DNA from: Acidimicrobiaceae bacterium
GTDB lineage: Bacteria; Actinomycetota; Acidimicrobiia; Acidimicrobiales; UBA8592
DNA length: 32,151 nt
Direction: 5' to 3'
Assembly (NCBI GenBank): GCA_002724825.1
Contig: PBPU01000034.1
Coordinates: forward strand, 26,734-58,884
Numbering within the stretch: the stretch's first letter is position 1; every line of letters begins with the position of its first letter. The translations under genes and the position numbers were made by a program. A model generated the notes under the pieces. The model had not been told where the DNA came from and did not search any database. It worked only from the letters and a program-made list of their open reading frames with translations. Shown piece by piece: positions 18,607 to 29,378 of this stretch.

Positions 18607-19692
18607 GTGCAAGACAATTCGGTTGATTGGGATCTGGCTCGCCGAGTTGCAATCCGAATAAGCGAGCGAAGGCCTTCTAGTTCTTCGTATCATTACGCAA
18701 CTCTCGCTCCGGATTTCGAACGTTTCACGGCGCAGGCAGAGCAGTTAGTTGCAGAAGAAACGGGTCTTCATTCACATATGGGTGCGGCCAGAGGAAGAGT
18801 TGCCGACCGACCGATGTGGATTGAAGCGAACATTGACTCTTTTCAAAGACTTCTTCGGCCGCTAGCCGGGAAGCTGGCCAGTAAAGAAAAGTCATTTCTA
18901 GGTGAGTTCGGCATTAAAGCTAGCGGCGCTGAAATGGGTATGCTCCTCGGGTGGATGTCAGGTCGCGTCTTAGGTCAGTATGACCTCCTCATAGTCGAAG
19001 ATGAAAATCCAGAAGATCAGGACATGGTTTATTACGTCGGGCCAAACGTTCTTGCTTTGGAAAGCAAGTACGGGTTTCCCCCTGAAGAATTCCGCCTGTG
19101 GCTAGCTCTTCATGAATGTACTCATCGGGCACAGTTCACTGGAGTTCCTTGGCTCCGAGATCATTTTCTAGGACTAGTAAACCAAACCCTTGACACAGTT
19201 GACCCTGACCCGGAAATTCTCAAAGAGGCCGTCAGTCGCATTATAGAAGCTAAAAAAAACGGAGAGGACCCATTTGCAGAAGGTGGAATCCCAAATCTTC
19301 TTACAACCCCAAAGCAGCGAGAAACAATCAATCAAATTTCAGGAATGATGAGCCTTCTAGAAGGACATGGAGATGTCACTATGGATCGTGCAGGAGTAGA
19401 TCACATCCCGAGTGCCAGTTACTTTGCGAAAACGCTTCGGGATCGTCGAAACTCTGCAAAGGGGCTTAGCAGAATTTTCCAAAAAATTATCGGTTTAGAA
19501 GCAAAACTAAACCAGTATCAAGCTGGAGAGGCCTTTATTTCAGCAGTTGAGAGTGTGGGGGGTCAACAGCTTTTAAATCGGGCATGGGAAAAGCCAGAAA
19601 ATCTTCCATCCATGGAAGAAATCCAACTTCCAGATCTTTGGATAAGCAGGATAAAAGATGAACCAGAAAAAACTAGCTCCATTGGAGCTTAA
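18607..19692 (+). CDS. Zinc-dependent metalloprotease-like protein (DUF2342 / F420-biosynthesis-associated family)
   Basis: FRLWLALHECTHRAQFTGVPWLRDHF; SLLEGHGDVTMDRAG; GTG start. Confidence 0.88.
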   Translation: MQDNSVDWDLARRVAIRISERRPSSSSYHYATLAPDFERFTAQAEQLVAEETGLHSHMGAARGRVADRPMWIEANIDSFQRLLRPLAGKLASKEKSFLGEFGIKASGAEMGMLLGWMSGRVLGQYDLLIVEDENPEDQDMVYYVGPNVLALESKYGFPPEEFRLWLALHECTHRAQFTGVPWLRDHFLGLVNQTLDTVDPDPEILKEAVSRIIEAKKNGEDPFAEGGIPNLLTTPKQRETINQISGMMSLLEGHGDVTMDRAGVDHIPSASYFAKTLRDRRNSAKGLSRIFQKIIGLEAKLNQYQAGEAFISAVESVGGQQLLNRAWEKPENLPSMEEIQLPDLWISRIKDEPEKTSSIGA

Positions 19693-19726
19693 TCTGGAGG
19701 CCAAGTGAAGCTGAGAAAAAATTGAA

Positions 19727-20605
19727 GTGAAAAATATGATTCAACCCCTGTTGGAACGTTGTTCCTTTCCTGATGGACCGGTTAATTGTGCTGTTTCAGG
19801 TGGGGCTGATTCTATGGCATTACTAGCGTTAGCTTCTTCAGCGGGACTAGAAGTTACTGCTATTCATGTTGATCATGGGATACGACCAGGCTCTAGCGAG
19901 GAAGCGGATATTGTTGCCGCCACCGCAGAGCGCTTTGGTGCTCAATTTGAATCACGATCGGTTACTGTCGATGCTGGGCCGAATCTTGAGGAACGGGCGC
20001 GCCAAGCGAGATACAGTGTTCTACCTGAAAAGGTCTTAACTGGGCATACGGCAGACGACCAAGCAGAAACGATTCTGCTAGCTTTACTTCGAGGAAGCGC
20101 TTGGCAAGGTATGGGTGGCATCGAACCAACAACCAGCCGTCCTATATTGCAATTGCGTCGCTCAGAGACGGAAGACTTGTGCTCCTCTCTTGGGATTACT
20201 ACATTTTCTGACCCAAGTAATAGAGATCCGCAATTTCGCCGTAATCGAATTCGTCATGAACTCCTACCGCTGCTTTGCGATATAGCTGATCGGGATCTTG
20301 TGCCTGTACTTGTAAGGCAATCAGAACTATTTCGAGATGGAAGTAAATTTATTTCTGAAGGAGCAAAACAGATCGACCCTACCGATACGAAAGCTCTAGA
20401 AAATGCCCCAAGGATCATTTCCAGAGAAGCTATCCGAAATTGGATTTGGGAGACACGCGGTGATGATCACCCACCTGATTTAGCGACTATAAATCGTGTA
20501 CTTGATGTTGCTTTTCTTGAATCACTAGCAACAGATATTGGAAAAGGATGGAGAGTTGCTCGAACAGATAGAGTGCTACGAATTGAGAAACCTGATTCAA
20601 TATGA
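19727..20605 (+). CDS. tilS: tRNA(Ile)-lysidine synthase
   Basis: NCAVSGGADSMALLALA, HVDHGIRPGSSEEA, LTGHTADDQAETILLALLRG, FRRNRIRHELLPLL. Confidence 0.94.
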   Translation: MKNMIQPLLERCSFPDGPVNCAVSGGADSMALLALASSAGLEVTAIHVDHGIRPGSSEEADIVAATAERFGAQFESRSVTVDAGPNLEERARQARYSVLPEKVLTGHTADDQAETILLALLRGSAWQGMGGIEPTTSRPILQLRRSETEDLCSSLGITTFSDPSNRDPQFRRNRIRHELLPLLCDIADRDLVPVLVRQSELFRDGSKFISEGAKQIDPTDTKALENAPRIISREAIRNWIWETRGDDHPPDLATINRVLDVAFLESLATDIGKGWRVARTDRVLRIEKPDSI

Positions 20606-20649
20606 AACTATTCACTCATGATGTTCTTACATAGATTAGTTACGCCGTT

Positions 20650-21186
20650 ATGACCGAAGAGTTAAAGCCATCCGGAAATGTGCTTCTTACTAGAGAAGAA
20701 ATCCATAACCGTATCCAAGAACTTGGTCGACAAATCACAGAAGACTACCAAGGTAGATTTCCATTACTTATCTGTGTCCTTAAAGGAGCATTTATATATA
20801 TGGCAGATTTAGCCAGAGCGATAGATCTTCCAGTCGAGTTCGATTTCATGGCTGTCTCTTCATATGGAAATGCGACTAAAACAAGCGGAGTAGTTCGAAT
20901 AGTTAAGGATCTTGACATAGAGCTAACTGGTCGAGACGTGATTATTGTCGAGGATATTATTGATAGCGGGCTTACCTTAAATTATCTCCGTAAGATACTA
21001 AACTCTCGAAATCCTGATTCACTCGAGGTATGCGCTCTTCTTGTTCGCTCCGGAAGGCAAGAAGAGGATTTGGGACTCAGATATATTGGTTTTGAAATTC
21101 CTCCAGATTTTGTTGTTGGTTATGGTCTTGATGTAGCTCAGCGTTACAGGAATCTATCTGATCTATGGAGTTACGACGAAGGTTAG
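20650..21186 (+). CDS. hpt: Hypoxanthine phosphoribosyltransferase
   Basis: LLICVLKGAFIYMADLARAI, DFMAVSSYG, VIIVEDIIDSGLTLNYL, VGYGLDVAQRYRNL. Confidence 0.95.
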   Translation: MTEELKPSGNVLLTREEIHNRIQELGRQITEDYQGRFPLLICVLKGAFIYMADLARAIDLPVEFDFMAVSSYGNATKTSGVVRIVKDLDIELTGRDVIIVEDIIDSGLTLNYLRKILNSRNPDSLEVCALLVRSGRQEEDLGLRYIGFEIPPDFVVGYGLDVAQRYRNLSDLWSYDEG

Positions 21187-21338
21187 ATCCTTAATGAGAA
21201 ACTGAATTCAAAAAATCTTTCGTAAACCTTCACATTGGAGCAAGGAACAACACTAAGCTCCGGCTAGTTACATTTTTATTCTTATTTGGAGTTCTTTTGG
21301 CATTAATGAATATGAGAGGTAAATGGGCAGAAGGGATT

Positions 21339-21911
21339 ATGCCCAGAAATCTCATCTGGATCGTAAAAGACCGACTCGCTGTTTGCGAACGCCCTGGAGG
21401 TTATGGGCCTCAGCATCGGAAAGTGAGGCGTATCGAGGAATTAATTTGGATTCGAAGGAATGACTTCAAACGCGTCATCTCTATCATTCCCGCTGCACAT
21501 AACCTTCATAATTACGAGGAGTTTGACATTGACTATGTCCATCGCCCGATTGCTATCGGCGATCACCTACATGAAGTCCTCGGAGTTTTATATGTAGACC
21601 TGAACAAACTCATCGCCCATGGTGAACGACTTCTAATGCACCATGAAGATGTTGGAGATGATATCGGGGGGACTATGGCTGGGTATCTTGTCTGGAATGG
21701 ATTCGTTGACACCCCTCACAAAGCAATAACAGTCATTGAACGAATGATCAATCGTGTCATCGGTTCACATGGGAGAGAAATTGTTTCGGCAGCAATGGAA
21801 CTTCCATCACCTGAGGAGCTTACTCCCCAGGGAGATGAAGAATCGACGATGGAAGATGAGAGCCTCCAATTTCAGGAGAGCTCGAACTTCGAAGAGATCG
21901 CCACTGAATAG
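21339..21911 (+). CDS. Dual-specificity/tyrosine phosphatase-like protein with degenerate active-site loop
   Basis: ATG 21339 with AGAAGGG upstream preferred to TTG 21297. LLMHHEDVGDDIGGTMAGYLVWNGF sits where DSPs have HCxxGxxRSG. C-terminal tail is acidic. Confidence 0.55.
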   Translation: MPRNLIWIVKDRLAVCERPGGYGPQHRKVRRIEELIWIRRNDFKRVISIIPAAHNLHNYEEFDIDYVHRPIAIGDHLHEVLGVLYVDLNKLIAHGERLLMHHEDVGDDIGGTMAGYLVWNGFVDTPHKAITVIERMINRVIGSHGREIVSAAMELPSPEELTPQGDEESTMEDESLQFQESSNFEEIATE

Positions 21912-21921
21912 AGGTCGTACT

Positions 21922-22368
21922 ATGCCTCAAGCATTTCTCGGACTTGGATCTAACCTTGGAGACCGAATGCAGTTTCTTCAAGATGCTGTGGAAGAGATCC
22001 CTGATCTCGTTGGTGTTTCCGGGGTATACGAAACCGATCCGATTGGCGGTCCTGACCAAAGTAAATTTTTAAACATCGTAGTTGAACTTGAAACAGATCT
22101 TAGCCCTAGAGATCTCCTCAATCTCGCACAAGCATTAGAGAAAAAAGCAGATAGACGAAGAGAAGTCCACTGGGGTCCTCGTACTTTAGATGTAGACGTT
22201 CTATGGGTTGAAGGACATAAGGTTAATGATCATGATCTTGAAGTTCCGCACCCACGGATGAGAGAAAGAGCATTTGTAATGGTTCCTTTAGGAGAATTAT
22301 CTCCAGATTTTCTAAGTGGCTGGGTTGACTCGGAAGAGGGCCAAGTTAGCCGGATTTCAGATTGGTGA
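21922..22368 (+). CDS. folK: 2-amino-4-hydroxy-6-hydroxymethyldihydropteridine pyrophosphokinase
   Basis: ATG 21922 (MPQAFLGLGSNLGDRMQFLQDAV); GVYETDPIGGPDQSKFLNIVVELETDL; RRREVHWGPRTLDVDVLW; PHPRMRERAFVMVPL. Confidence 0.95.
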   Translation: MPQAFLGLGSNLGDRMQFLQDAVEEIPDLVGVSGVYETDPIGGPDQSKFLNIVVELETDLSPRDLLNLAQALEKKADRRREVHWGPRTLDVDVLWVEGHKVNDHDLEVPHPRMRERAFVMVPLGELSPDFLSGWVDSEEGQVSRISDW

Positions 22369-22371
22369 TAC

Positions 22372-23106
22372 GTGCGTGTACGAATCGTAGGACCTGGCAG
22401 GGCGGGCTTAAGTTTTTCAAGAGCTTTCACGAAAGTCGGGTGGGAAGTTCTTGAGCATTTAGGGAGAAATGATGATCTTTCAAACGCTGCTGAAGGAGTT
22501 GATATCGTTCTACTGTCAGTCCCAGATCAGCATATAAATGAAGTCGCCCAGAAAATTACCGTTACTAACTCTGCAGCGATTGTCCACATATCTGGATCGC
22601 TTACGCTAGATCCGATAAGCCAACACACAAGGATAGCATCCTGTCACCCTCTTCTTTCTTTACCTGATCCTTCACTAGGAGCGAAACGTCTTCTTGATAA
22701 AGCATGGTTCGCTGTTGCTGGGGATCCCATTTCCATCGAGATCGCTCGAGCTTTTGACGGTGAATATTTTCATATACCTGACGAAAAAAGGGTCCTCTAT
22801 CATGCCGGAGCCTGTATTGCGGCAAATCATTTAGTTGTTCTTCTCTCACAAGTCGAACGTATCTGCGAAATGGTTGACATTCCCTTTGAAGCTTATCTAA
22901 ACCTAATTCAAGGTACTTTAGATTCAGTTACAACAATAGGGTCAAAGAAGTCGTTAACAGGCCCCGCCGTTCGAGGAGATCTATCAACAATTCAATCGCA
23001 TCTAGATGCACTTCCCCAAACGGAAAAGGTCCTTTACAGCTGCCTTTCTGAAGCAGCTCAAGAATTTGCAACGAAAGAAACCAAATCCCAGAATATGAAA
23101 GCATGA
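22372..23106 (+). CDS. Rossmann-like / DUF2520 domain protein
   Basis: VRIVGPGRAGLSFSRAFTKVGWEV; VDIVLLSVPDQHINEVA; VHISGS; adjacent to panC. Confidence 0.85.
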   Translation: MRVRIVGPGRAGLSFSRAFTKVGWEVLEHLGRNDDLSNAAEGVDIVLLSVPDQHINEVAQKITVTNSAAIVHISGSLTLDPISQHTRIASCHPLLSLPDPSLGAKRLLDKAWFAVAGDPISIEIARAFDGEYFHIPDEKRVLYHAGACIAANHLVVLLSQVERICEMVDIPFEAYLNLIQGTLDSVTTIGSKKSLTGPAVRGDLSTIQSHLDALPQTEKVLYSCLSEAAQEFATKETKSQNMKA

Positions 23107-23957
23107 AATTAATTTCACAAGTATCTGAAGTGCATGAATTCATCGATGAATACAGAGCACAAAAAAACACTATTGGCTTAGTTCCAACTATGGGCTTTCT
23201 CCATGAAGGCCACATTTCTCTCATGCAACGTGCAGCTAATGAAAATGATAAAACAATTGTGACTATCTTCGTTAATCCTCTCCAATTTGCTGAAGGAGAG
23301 GATCTTTCTAGCTACCCTCAAAATCTCGACAAGGACATAAACGAATGTGAAGCTATCGGCGTTGACCTACTTTTCATTCCATCTTCTGAAGAAATGTACT
23401 CGCAGCCGATTCTTACTTCAGTCCAAGTTGACCAATTGATGAGCACCATTGAAGGCGCATCCCGCCCCACTCATTTCTCTGGAGTAGCAACGGTTGTAGC
23501 AAAGCTCTTCAATATCGTTGGGCCATGTAACGCATACTTTGGTGAGAAAGACTGGCAACAATTACAGGTAATCTCAACAATGGCTAGAGACCTTTCATTT
23601 CGCGTTAAGGTGCTTGGATGCCCGACAGTGCGACAATCTGATGGTCTAGCACTTTCGAGCAGAAACGCATATTTAACTCCAGAAGAACGCGAAGCAGCGA
23701 CAGTTATATCACGTTCCCTGCAAGTTGCGTCAGAAAATGTCCAAGCCGGTGAAACATCAGCTTCAGTAATTAAGAGCCAAATCGTTGATGAAATGACTGC
23801 CGAAACACTCGCTACCCTTGATTATGTTGAAATAGTAGAGGGAAGTTCCCTACAAACTATTGATCAAATTACGGAAGGCGCTCGAATCCTTATAGCTGCA
23901 AAAGTTGGAAAGGCGAGACTGATTGACAATGTCAATCCATATTTTGGGATTAAATGA
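23103..23957 (+). CDS. panC: Pantoate-beta-alanine ligase
   Basis: GLVPTMGFLHEGHISLMQRA, TIFVNPLQFAEGEDL, FNIVGPCNAYFGEKDWQQLQVI, SDGLALSSRNAYL. Confidence 0.96.
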   Translation: MKLISQVSEVHEFIDEYRAQKNTIGLVPTMGFLHEGHISLMQRAANENDKTIVTIFVNPLQFAEGEDLSSYPQNLDKDINECEAIGVDLLFIPSSEEMYSQPILTSVQVDQLMSTIEGASRPTHFSGVATVVAKLFNIVGPCNAYFGEKDWQQLQVISTMARDLSFRVKVLGCPTVRQSDGLALSSRNAYLTPEEREAATVISRSLQVASENVQAGETSASVIKSQIVDEMTAETLATLDYVEIVEGSSLQTIDQITEGARILIAAKVGKARLIDNVNPYFGIK

Positions 23958-24052
23958 ACTCGCGGGCCAAAATCACGAAAATGCATCTATTAGTAAAGAG
24001 AATTGATCAATTCCCAGCAATACACCTCAACGCCTGCGACACTTAATCTCAT

Positions 24053-25492
24053 ATGGAACTTCCGTATCAATTCACCGTTACTGCAACAACAAAGGAAATT
24101 CGCGCAGACTACGCCTCGCTAGACGAGGGTACTGGGTCAGGTAAGAGCGCGACTATTGCCGGAAGACTTATGTTAAGGCGAGTTCAGGGCAAGGTAGCTT
24201 TTGGTGACCTACAGGATATGAGCGGACGCATACAACTCTTTGCTCCTGCAAAGGCAACTCCTGAATTCGATTCTTTCACGAGTCTCAATATTGGCGATTG
24301 GATCGGCGTTACAGGTGAGATCATGAAAACAAAGAGAGGAGAACTGTCAGTAAAAGTTGAACAATGGGTAATCCTTGCTTCAGCGGATAGGCCTTTCCCC
24401 GATAAGTGGCATGGTATCACCGACCCAGATTTACGCTATCGGCAAAGATATGTAGATCTATGGGTGACTGAAGAGGCGCGTGAGAACTTCCTAATGCGGA
24501 GTAAAATGCTTTCGCTTACTCGCCGCTGGCTCGAAGCTAAGAATTTTCTAGAGGTAGAAACTCCCGTCTTTCACCCAATTCCCGGAGGTGCTTTAGCTCG
24601 ACCATTTTCGACACATCATAATGCGCTCGATACCGAACTGTATCTGCGCATTGCCCCCGAACTGTATCTAAAGAGATTGATCGTTGGAGGCTTTGAGAGA
24701 GTTTTTGAAATCGCCCGAGTGTTCAGAAACGAAGGTATATCTACCAGACATAATCCCGAGTTTACAATGCTTGAACTTTACCAAGCATACGCTGATTGGA
24801 ACGATATTATGGAATTGGCGGAAAGCCTCATAGAACATCTTGCTATTGAGCTCACAGGTTCAGCCCTTATCTCATACGATGGAAAAGAAATCGACCTGAC
24901 TACTCCTTGGAGGAGGGCGACTCTAAATGACTTGATAGAAGAACATTCTGGGTTAGATGTCTCTCTTGATACCCCAGTAGATGAGCTTCGTAGTATCTGT
25001 AAGAAGCTAGATCTAGAAATTTTACCCGCTTGGGGAGCCGGAAAATTACTTCTTGAAATATATGAGAAGACGGTTGAACCGAATCTATGGGGCCCTTGCT
25101 TTGTCACGGAATACCCTAGTGAAGTTTCACCTCTTTCAAGAGAGCACCGTCAGAAACCAGGCTATACCGAAAGGTTCGAAGCAATTATTGCAGGTAGGGA
25201 GATCTTAAATGGGTTCTCTGAGCTTGTGGATGCTCAGGAGCAGCAGAAACGGTTTGAGGAACAACTAGCCCAAAATAAAGCTGGAGATGAGGAGGCGATG
25301 GTTGTCGACTCAGACTATGTCCGTGCATTGGAGTACGGGCTTCCTCCTACAGGCGGTATTGGTATAGGAATTGATCGATTGGTGATGTTGCTAGCCGACG
25401 TTCAAACGATCCGTGATGTCATACTTTTCCCAACTCTTCGACCCGAGCAACAAACCAACTCACGGACCGAACTAGACTTACCTCGAGACTAG
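24053..25492 (+). CDS. lysS: Lysyl-tRNA synthetase, class II
   Basis: DPDLRYRQRYVDLW, FLEVETPVFHPIPGGALARPF, RVFEIARVFRNEGISTRHNPEFTMLELYQAYAD, GIGIGIDRLVMLLADVQTIRDVILFPTLRPE. Confidence 0.96.
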   Translation: MELPYQFTVTATTKEIRADYASLDEGTGSGKSATIAGRLMLRRVQGKVAFGDLQDMSGRIQLFAPAKATPEFDSFTSLNIGDWIGVTGEIMKTKRGELSVKVEQWVILASADRPFPDKWHGITDPDLRYRQRYVDLWVTEEARENFLMRSKMLSLTRRWLEAKNFLEVETPVFHPIPGGALARPFSTHHNALDTELYLRIAPELYLKRLIVGGFERVFEIARVFRNEGISTRHNPEFTMLELYQAYADWNDIMELAESLIEHLAIELTGSALISYDGKEIDLTTPWRRATLNDLIEEHSGLDVSLDTPVDELRSICKKLDLEILPAWGAGKLLLEIYEKTVEPNLWGPCFVTEYPSEVSPLSREHRQKPGYTERFEAIIAGREILNGFSELVDAQEQQKRFEEQLAQNKAGDEEAMVVDSDYVRALEYGLPPTGGIGIGIDRLVMLLADVQTIRDVILFPTLRPEQQTNSRTELDLPRD

Positions 25493-25500
25493 GCTCCTAT

Positions 25501-26490
25501 CTAACTAGCTGATTGAGCTCGGTCGAGTAGATGGTTTGTAGCAGCAGAGAGGGCATTTGTTGCTGGAGAAGAAGGAAGTGACTCCAACTCTAACTTAGCT
25601 TTCTGCGCCCAAAACTGTGCTCGAGTGAAAGCTTCTTCGACAGCACCTGTTGAACGAATCAGGCTCAGAGCTCGATCTCTTTCATCTGTACTCAGTTCTT
25701 TCCCGAGGAGCTCTTGGAGCTGTTCTCCTACATCTGACTCCAACGCGAGAAGAACTGGCAGCGTGTACACCCCTTCGATAAGGTCGTTACCTGCCGGTTT
25801 CCCTAACTGATCTTCAGAAGCAATAACATCAAGAATGTCGTCAACAATTTGGAAAGCCATCCCATACGTATGACCAAAAGTGGTTAATTGGTCAACCGTA
25901 TGTCTTTCGAGTCCTCCAGTTAATCCTCCTATTCTGCATGCTGTAGAGAGAAGAGAAGCGGTCTTTCCAGCGATAGACTGCTCGTAACTTTCCTGAGTTC
26001 TCGAAGGTTTATAAGTCGACTGGAGTTCTAGGATTTGTCCTTCACATAGTTCTCCAATTGTTCTTGCTAATAAACCCGCTATTTCTGTTCCTAACGAGGC
26101 GGCGATTTCTGAAGCTCGGGCAAGAAGAAAGTCTCCAGCTAAAATCGCCGTATGATTTCCCCATACAGCGTTTACTGATGGAACGTTCCTTCTCATCTCA
26201 GCTTCATCCATAACATCGTCGTGGTACAAAGATCCAAGGTGAACTAGTTCAACTGCAACACCACCCATCAGAACCTCGTCACTTACAGGAACAGCATTTG
26301 ACTGTTCAACAGCAGATGATGCGATAGTAAAACCTGGTCGGACTCTCTTTCCTCCAGCAGTAATTAAGTGTTTTGCTATTTCAGTTAGATATGGGTCTTT
26401 AGCGACGACTGAATTTTCTAGTTTTGTTTCAACGAGTGCCAGGTCATTTTTGAGAGTCGGAAGAGCTGACAAATGAGATAAAAGAGCCAT
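25501..26490 (-). CDS. Polyprenyl (hepta/octaprenyl-type) diphosphate synthase
   Basis: GGKRVRPGF, ELVHLGSLYHDDVMDEAEMRR (first DDxxD), FQIVDDILDV (second). Confidence 0.93.
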   Translation of the reverse strand: MALLSHLSALPTLKNDLALVETKLENSVVAKDPYLTEIAKHLITAGGKRVRPGFTIASSAVEQSNAVPVSDEVLMGGVAVELVHLGSLYHDDVMDEAEMRRNVPSVNAVWGNHTAILAGDFLLARASEIAASLGTEIAGLLARTIGELCEGQILELQSTYKPSRTQESYEQSIAGKTASLLSTACRIGGLTGGLERHTVDQLTTFGHTYGMAFQIVDDILDVIASEDQLGKPAGNDLIEGVYTLPVLLALESDVGEQLQELLGKELSTDERDRALSLIRSTGAVEEAFTRAQFWAQKAKLELESLPSSPATNALSAATNHLLDRAQSAS

Positions 26491-26721
26491 ATGTGGGAAG
26501 TTTATGACCCCAAAACGTAGACCACACCATCGTAGAGAAATTGTTCTTGCATGAAATCAAGTGGCCTTAAAATGGTTGTAATCACCTTGGTAATTTACGG
26601 GTTGAGATTTAATTCTTAATTAAAGATAAAGATTTTTTAGATTTCGGGAAGAAAAGCTGCTGTTTTTGCGTTGTATGTATATAACAAGAATAAGTATTGT
26701 CTTTAATGTACGTTTATCGTA

Positions 26722-26740
26722 TTAGTGCTCTAAGTACTAA
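26722..26740. promoter_or_regulatory. Imperfect palindrome TTAGTGCT-CTA-AGTACTAA upstream of clpC; candidate operator
   Basis: 8-bp arms with one mismatch, about 36 nt upstream of the proposed clpC start. Confidence 0.3.
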
Positions 26741-26776
26741 GATAAAAATTAACTGTAGTGGTTGAAAGGTTACGCT

Positions 26777-29308
26777 TTGTTTGAAAGGTTTACGGATAGG
26801 GCCCGAAGGGTTGTGGTTCTAGCTCAAGAGGAAGCACGGCTTCTCAATCATAATTACATCGGAACTGAGCATATTCTGCTTGGCCTTATTCACGAGGGTG
26901 AAGGAGTCGCTGCAAAGGCACTTGAATCTTTGGGAATTTCACTTCAAGCTGTTCGAGATCAAGTTGAAGAAATCATTGGGCAAGGTGGATCCTCTCCAAG
27001 CGGTCACATTCCCTTTACTCCTCGTGCCAAAAAAGTTTTAGAATTAAGTCTTCGCGAAGCTTTACAACTTGGTCATAATTACATCGGAACTGAGCATATT
27101 CTGCTAGGTCTAATTCGTGAGGGTGAAGGTGTCGCTGCCCAAGTGCTAACAAAGCTAGGGGCAGATTTATCTCGGGTGCGTCAACAAGTGATTCAACTTT
27201 TATCCGGGTATTCCGGTTCAGGAGCAGATGGCCCAGAAGGTAGTCGTAAAGAAAGAGCATCGGCGACCACTGGAGGCGGCAGCGGAGATGCTGCCTCAGG
27301 TTCACTTGTTCTTGATCAATTTGGCAGAAATCTTACTCAGCTTGCACGAGAAAAGAAACTCGATCCAGTCATCGGAAGGTTGCGAGAAGCTGAGCGGGTT
27401 ATGCAGGTTTTAAGTAGGCGGACAAAAAATAACCCTGTTCTAGTCGGTGAACCAGGAGTAGGAAAAACAGCTATTGTTGAAGGATTAGCAAGATCAATTG
27501 CTGCTAATGAAGTTCCTGAACCACTAAGAGATAAGCAACTCTACACGCTGGACCTTGGTGCTTTGGTGGCGGGATCCCGATATCGCGGAGATTTTGAAGA
27601 ACGTCTTAAAAAAGTACTTAAAGAGATAAAAACCCGTGGAGATATCATCCTGTTTATTGATGAACTCCACACGCTTGTTGGAGCAGGAGCTGCAGAAGGA
27701 GCTATAGACGCTGCTTCAATACTCAAACCTATGCTTGCTCGAGGAGAACTCCAAACGATTGGGGCTACGACATTAGACGAATACCGAAAGCATTTAGAAA
27801 AAGATGCTGCCTTAGAGCGCCGCTTTCAAAAAATCATAGTGGACGAACCTGCTGTGCCTTTAACAATTGAAATTCTCAAAGGCTTGCGTGAACGTTACGA
27901 AGATCACCACAAGGTAACAATTACTGACCAAGCCTTAGTTGCTGCAGCTAACTTGGCAGATAGGTATATCTCCGACAGGCATCTTCCCGACAAGGCTATA
28001 GATCTCATAGATGAAGCAGGATCAAGACTCCGCCTTAGAAGAATGGAAACCCCGCCAGATTTCAAAGAAATTGAGAATGAGCTCGCACAAGTCACAGAGG
28101 AAAAGAAAGCAGCTGTGGAAGCTCAAGATTTCGAAGAGGCAGGGCGGCTTCGCGACAAAGAAAAAGATCTTCTCCAGAGAAAAGAAAACATGGAAACGGA
28201 TATGAAAGATTCTGGCGTTGACCTTTTTGACGAAGTTGATGAGGAAGCTATCGCCGAAGTTCTTTCTGTATGGACCGGAATTCCTGTCTATAAATTAACC
28301 GAAGAAGAAACTGCTAAGTTACTCCGAATGGAAACTGAGCTTCATAAGCGGGTAATTGGTCAAGAGGATAGTATCAAGGCAGTAAGCCAGGCAATACGTC
28401 GAACTCGAGCTGGATTAAAGGACCCCAAACGCCCTTCAGGCTCATTCATTTTCCTTGGGCCTTCCGGTGTTGGAAAAACTGAGTTAGCAAAAACGCTTGC
28501 GGAGTTTCTATTTGGAGACGAACAGGCCTTAATTAGTCTAGACATGTCGGAGTACATGGAAAAGCACACAGTTAGTCGTCTAGTTGGTTCACCGCCAGGA
28601 TACGTCGGGTATGAAGAAGGTGGACAATTGACTGAGGCTGTTCGGAGAAAACCTTTCTCAGTCGTCCTTTTCGACGAGATTGAAAAAGCACATCCTGACG
28701 TTTTCAACACTCTTCTACAAATACTCGAAGAAGGACGACTAACCGACAGCCAAGGTCGCTCCGTTGACTTCCGTAACACGGTGCTTATCATGACTTCAAA
28801 TTTAGGGACTCGTGATCTTCGTAAGGCCAACCTAGGGTTTACCAAAAACGATGAAGCGCTCTCTTATGAACGTATGAAAGAAAAAGTCACCGAATCTCTT
28901 AAAGAACATTTCCGCCCAGAGTTTCTAAATAGGGTTGATGAGGTTATTGTTTTCCATGAACTATCCAAAGACGAAGTAACCGAGATTGTAGATTTAATGG
29001 TTGCACGCGTAGCTGTTCAGCTCGAATCACAAGGGATGGGGCTTGAAGTCACAGTTGATGCTAAACATCACCTAGCGGATAAAGGCTATGACCCAGAACT
29101 TGGCGCACGACCTCTACGTAGAGCAATTCAACGTCTTGTAGAAGATCCGCTTTCAGAGAGACTCCTTCTCAAAGAATTTAAAGCTGGACAAATCGTTGTT
29201 GTAGACGTCGAAGACGACGAAGAAAATCCAAACCAAAAGTCGATTGTATTTAAAGCTGTAGAAGGATTTGAGCCCCCATCTGTCGAAGAATTTGTCGTAG
29301 CTGAATAA
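26777..29308 (+). CDS. clpC: ATP-dependent Clp protease ATP-binding subunit ClpC
   Basis: [36 protein letters not shown]; two Walker A ([31 protein letters not shown]); UVR motif. TTG 26777 (AAAGG at 26765) gives the canonical [11 protein letters not shown]-terminus and is preferred over the track start 26762. Confidence 0.96.
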   Translation: MFERFTDRARRVVVLAQEEARLLNHNYIGTEHILLGLIHEGEGVAAKALESLGISLQAVRDQVEEIIGQGGSSPSGHIPFTPRAKKVLELSLREALQLGHNYIGTEHILLGLIREGEGVAAQVLTKLGADLSRVRQQVIQLLSGYSGSGADGPEGSRKERASATTGGGSGDAASGSLVLDQFGRNLTQLAREKKLDPVIGRLREAERVMQVLSRRTKNNPVLVGEPGVGKTAIVEGLARSIAANEVPEPLRDKQLYTLDLGALVAGSRYRGDFEERLKKVLKEIKTRGDIILFIDELHTLVGAGAAEGAIDAASILKPMLARGELQTIGATTLDEYRKHLEKDAALERRFQKIIVDEPAVPLTIEILKGLRERYEDHHKVTITDQALVAAANLADRYISDRHLPDKAIDLIDEAGSRLRLRRMETPPDFKEIENELAQVTEEKKAAVEAQDFEEAGRLRDKEKDLLQRKENMETDMKDSGVDLFDEVDEEAIAEVLSVWTGIPVYKLTEEETAKLLRMETELHKRVIGQEDSIKAVSQAIRRTRAGLKDPKRPSGSFIFLGPSGVGKTELAKTLAEFLFGDEQALISLDMSEYMEKHTVSRLVGSPPGYVGYEEGGQLTEAVRRKPFSVVLFDEIEKAHPDVFNTLLQILEEGRLTDSQGRSVDFRNTVLIMTSNLGTRDLRKANLGFTKNDEALSYERMKEKVTESLKEHFRPEFLNRVDEVIVFHELSKDEVTEIVDLMVARVAVQLESQGMGLEVTVDAKHHLADKGYDPELGARPLRRAIQRLVEDPLSERLLLKEFKAGQIVVVDVEDDEENPNQKSIVFKAVEGFEPPSVEEFVVAE

Positions 29309-29378
29309 AATTCTCAACTTTTCAACCAAGTTTCAATAAACATTCGGAGTATTTAGCTGTTCGGGTTACCATGCAAAG

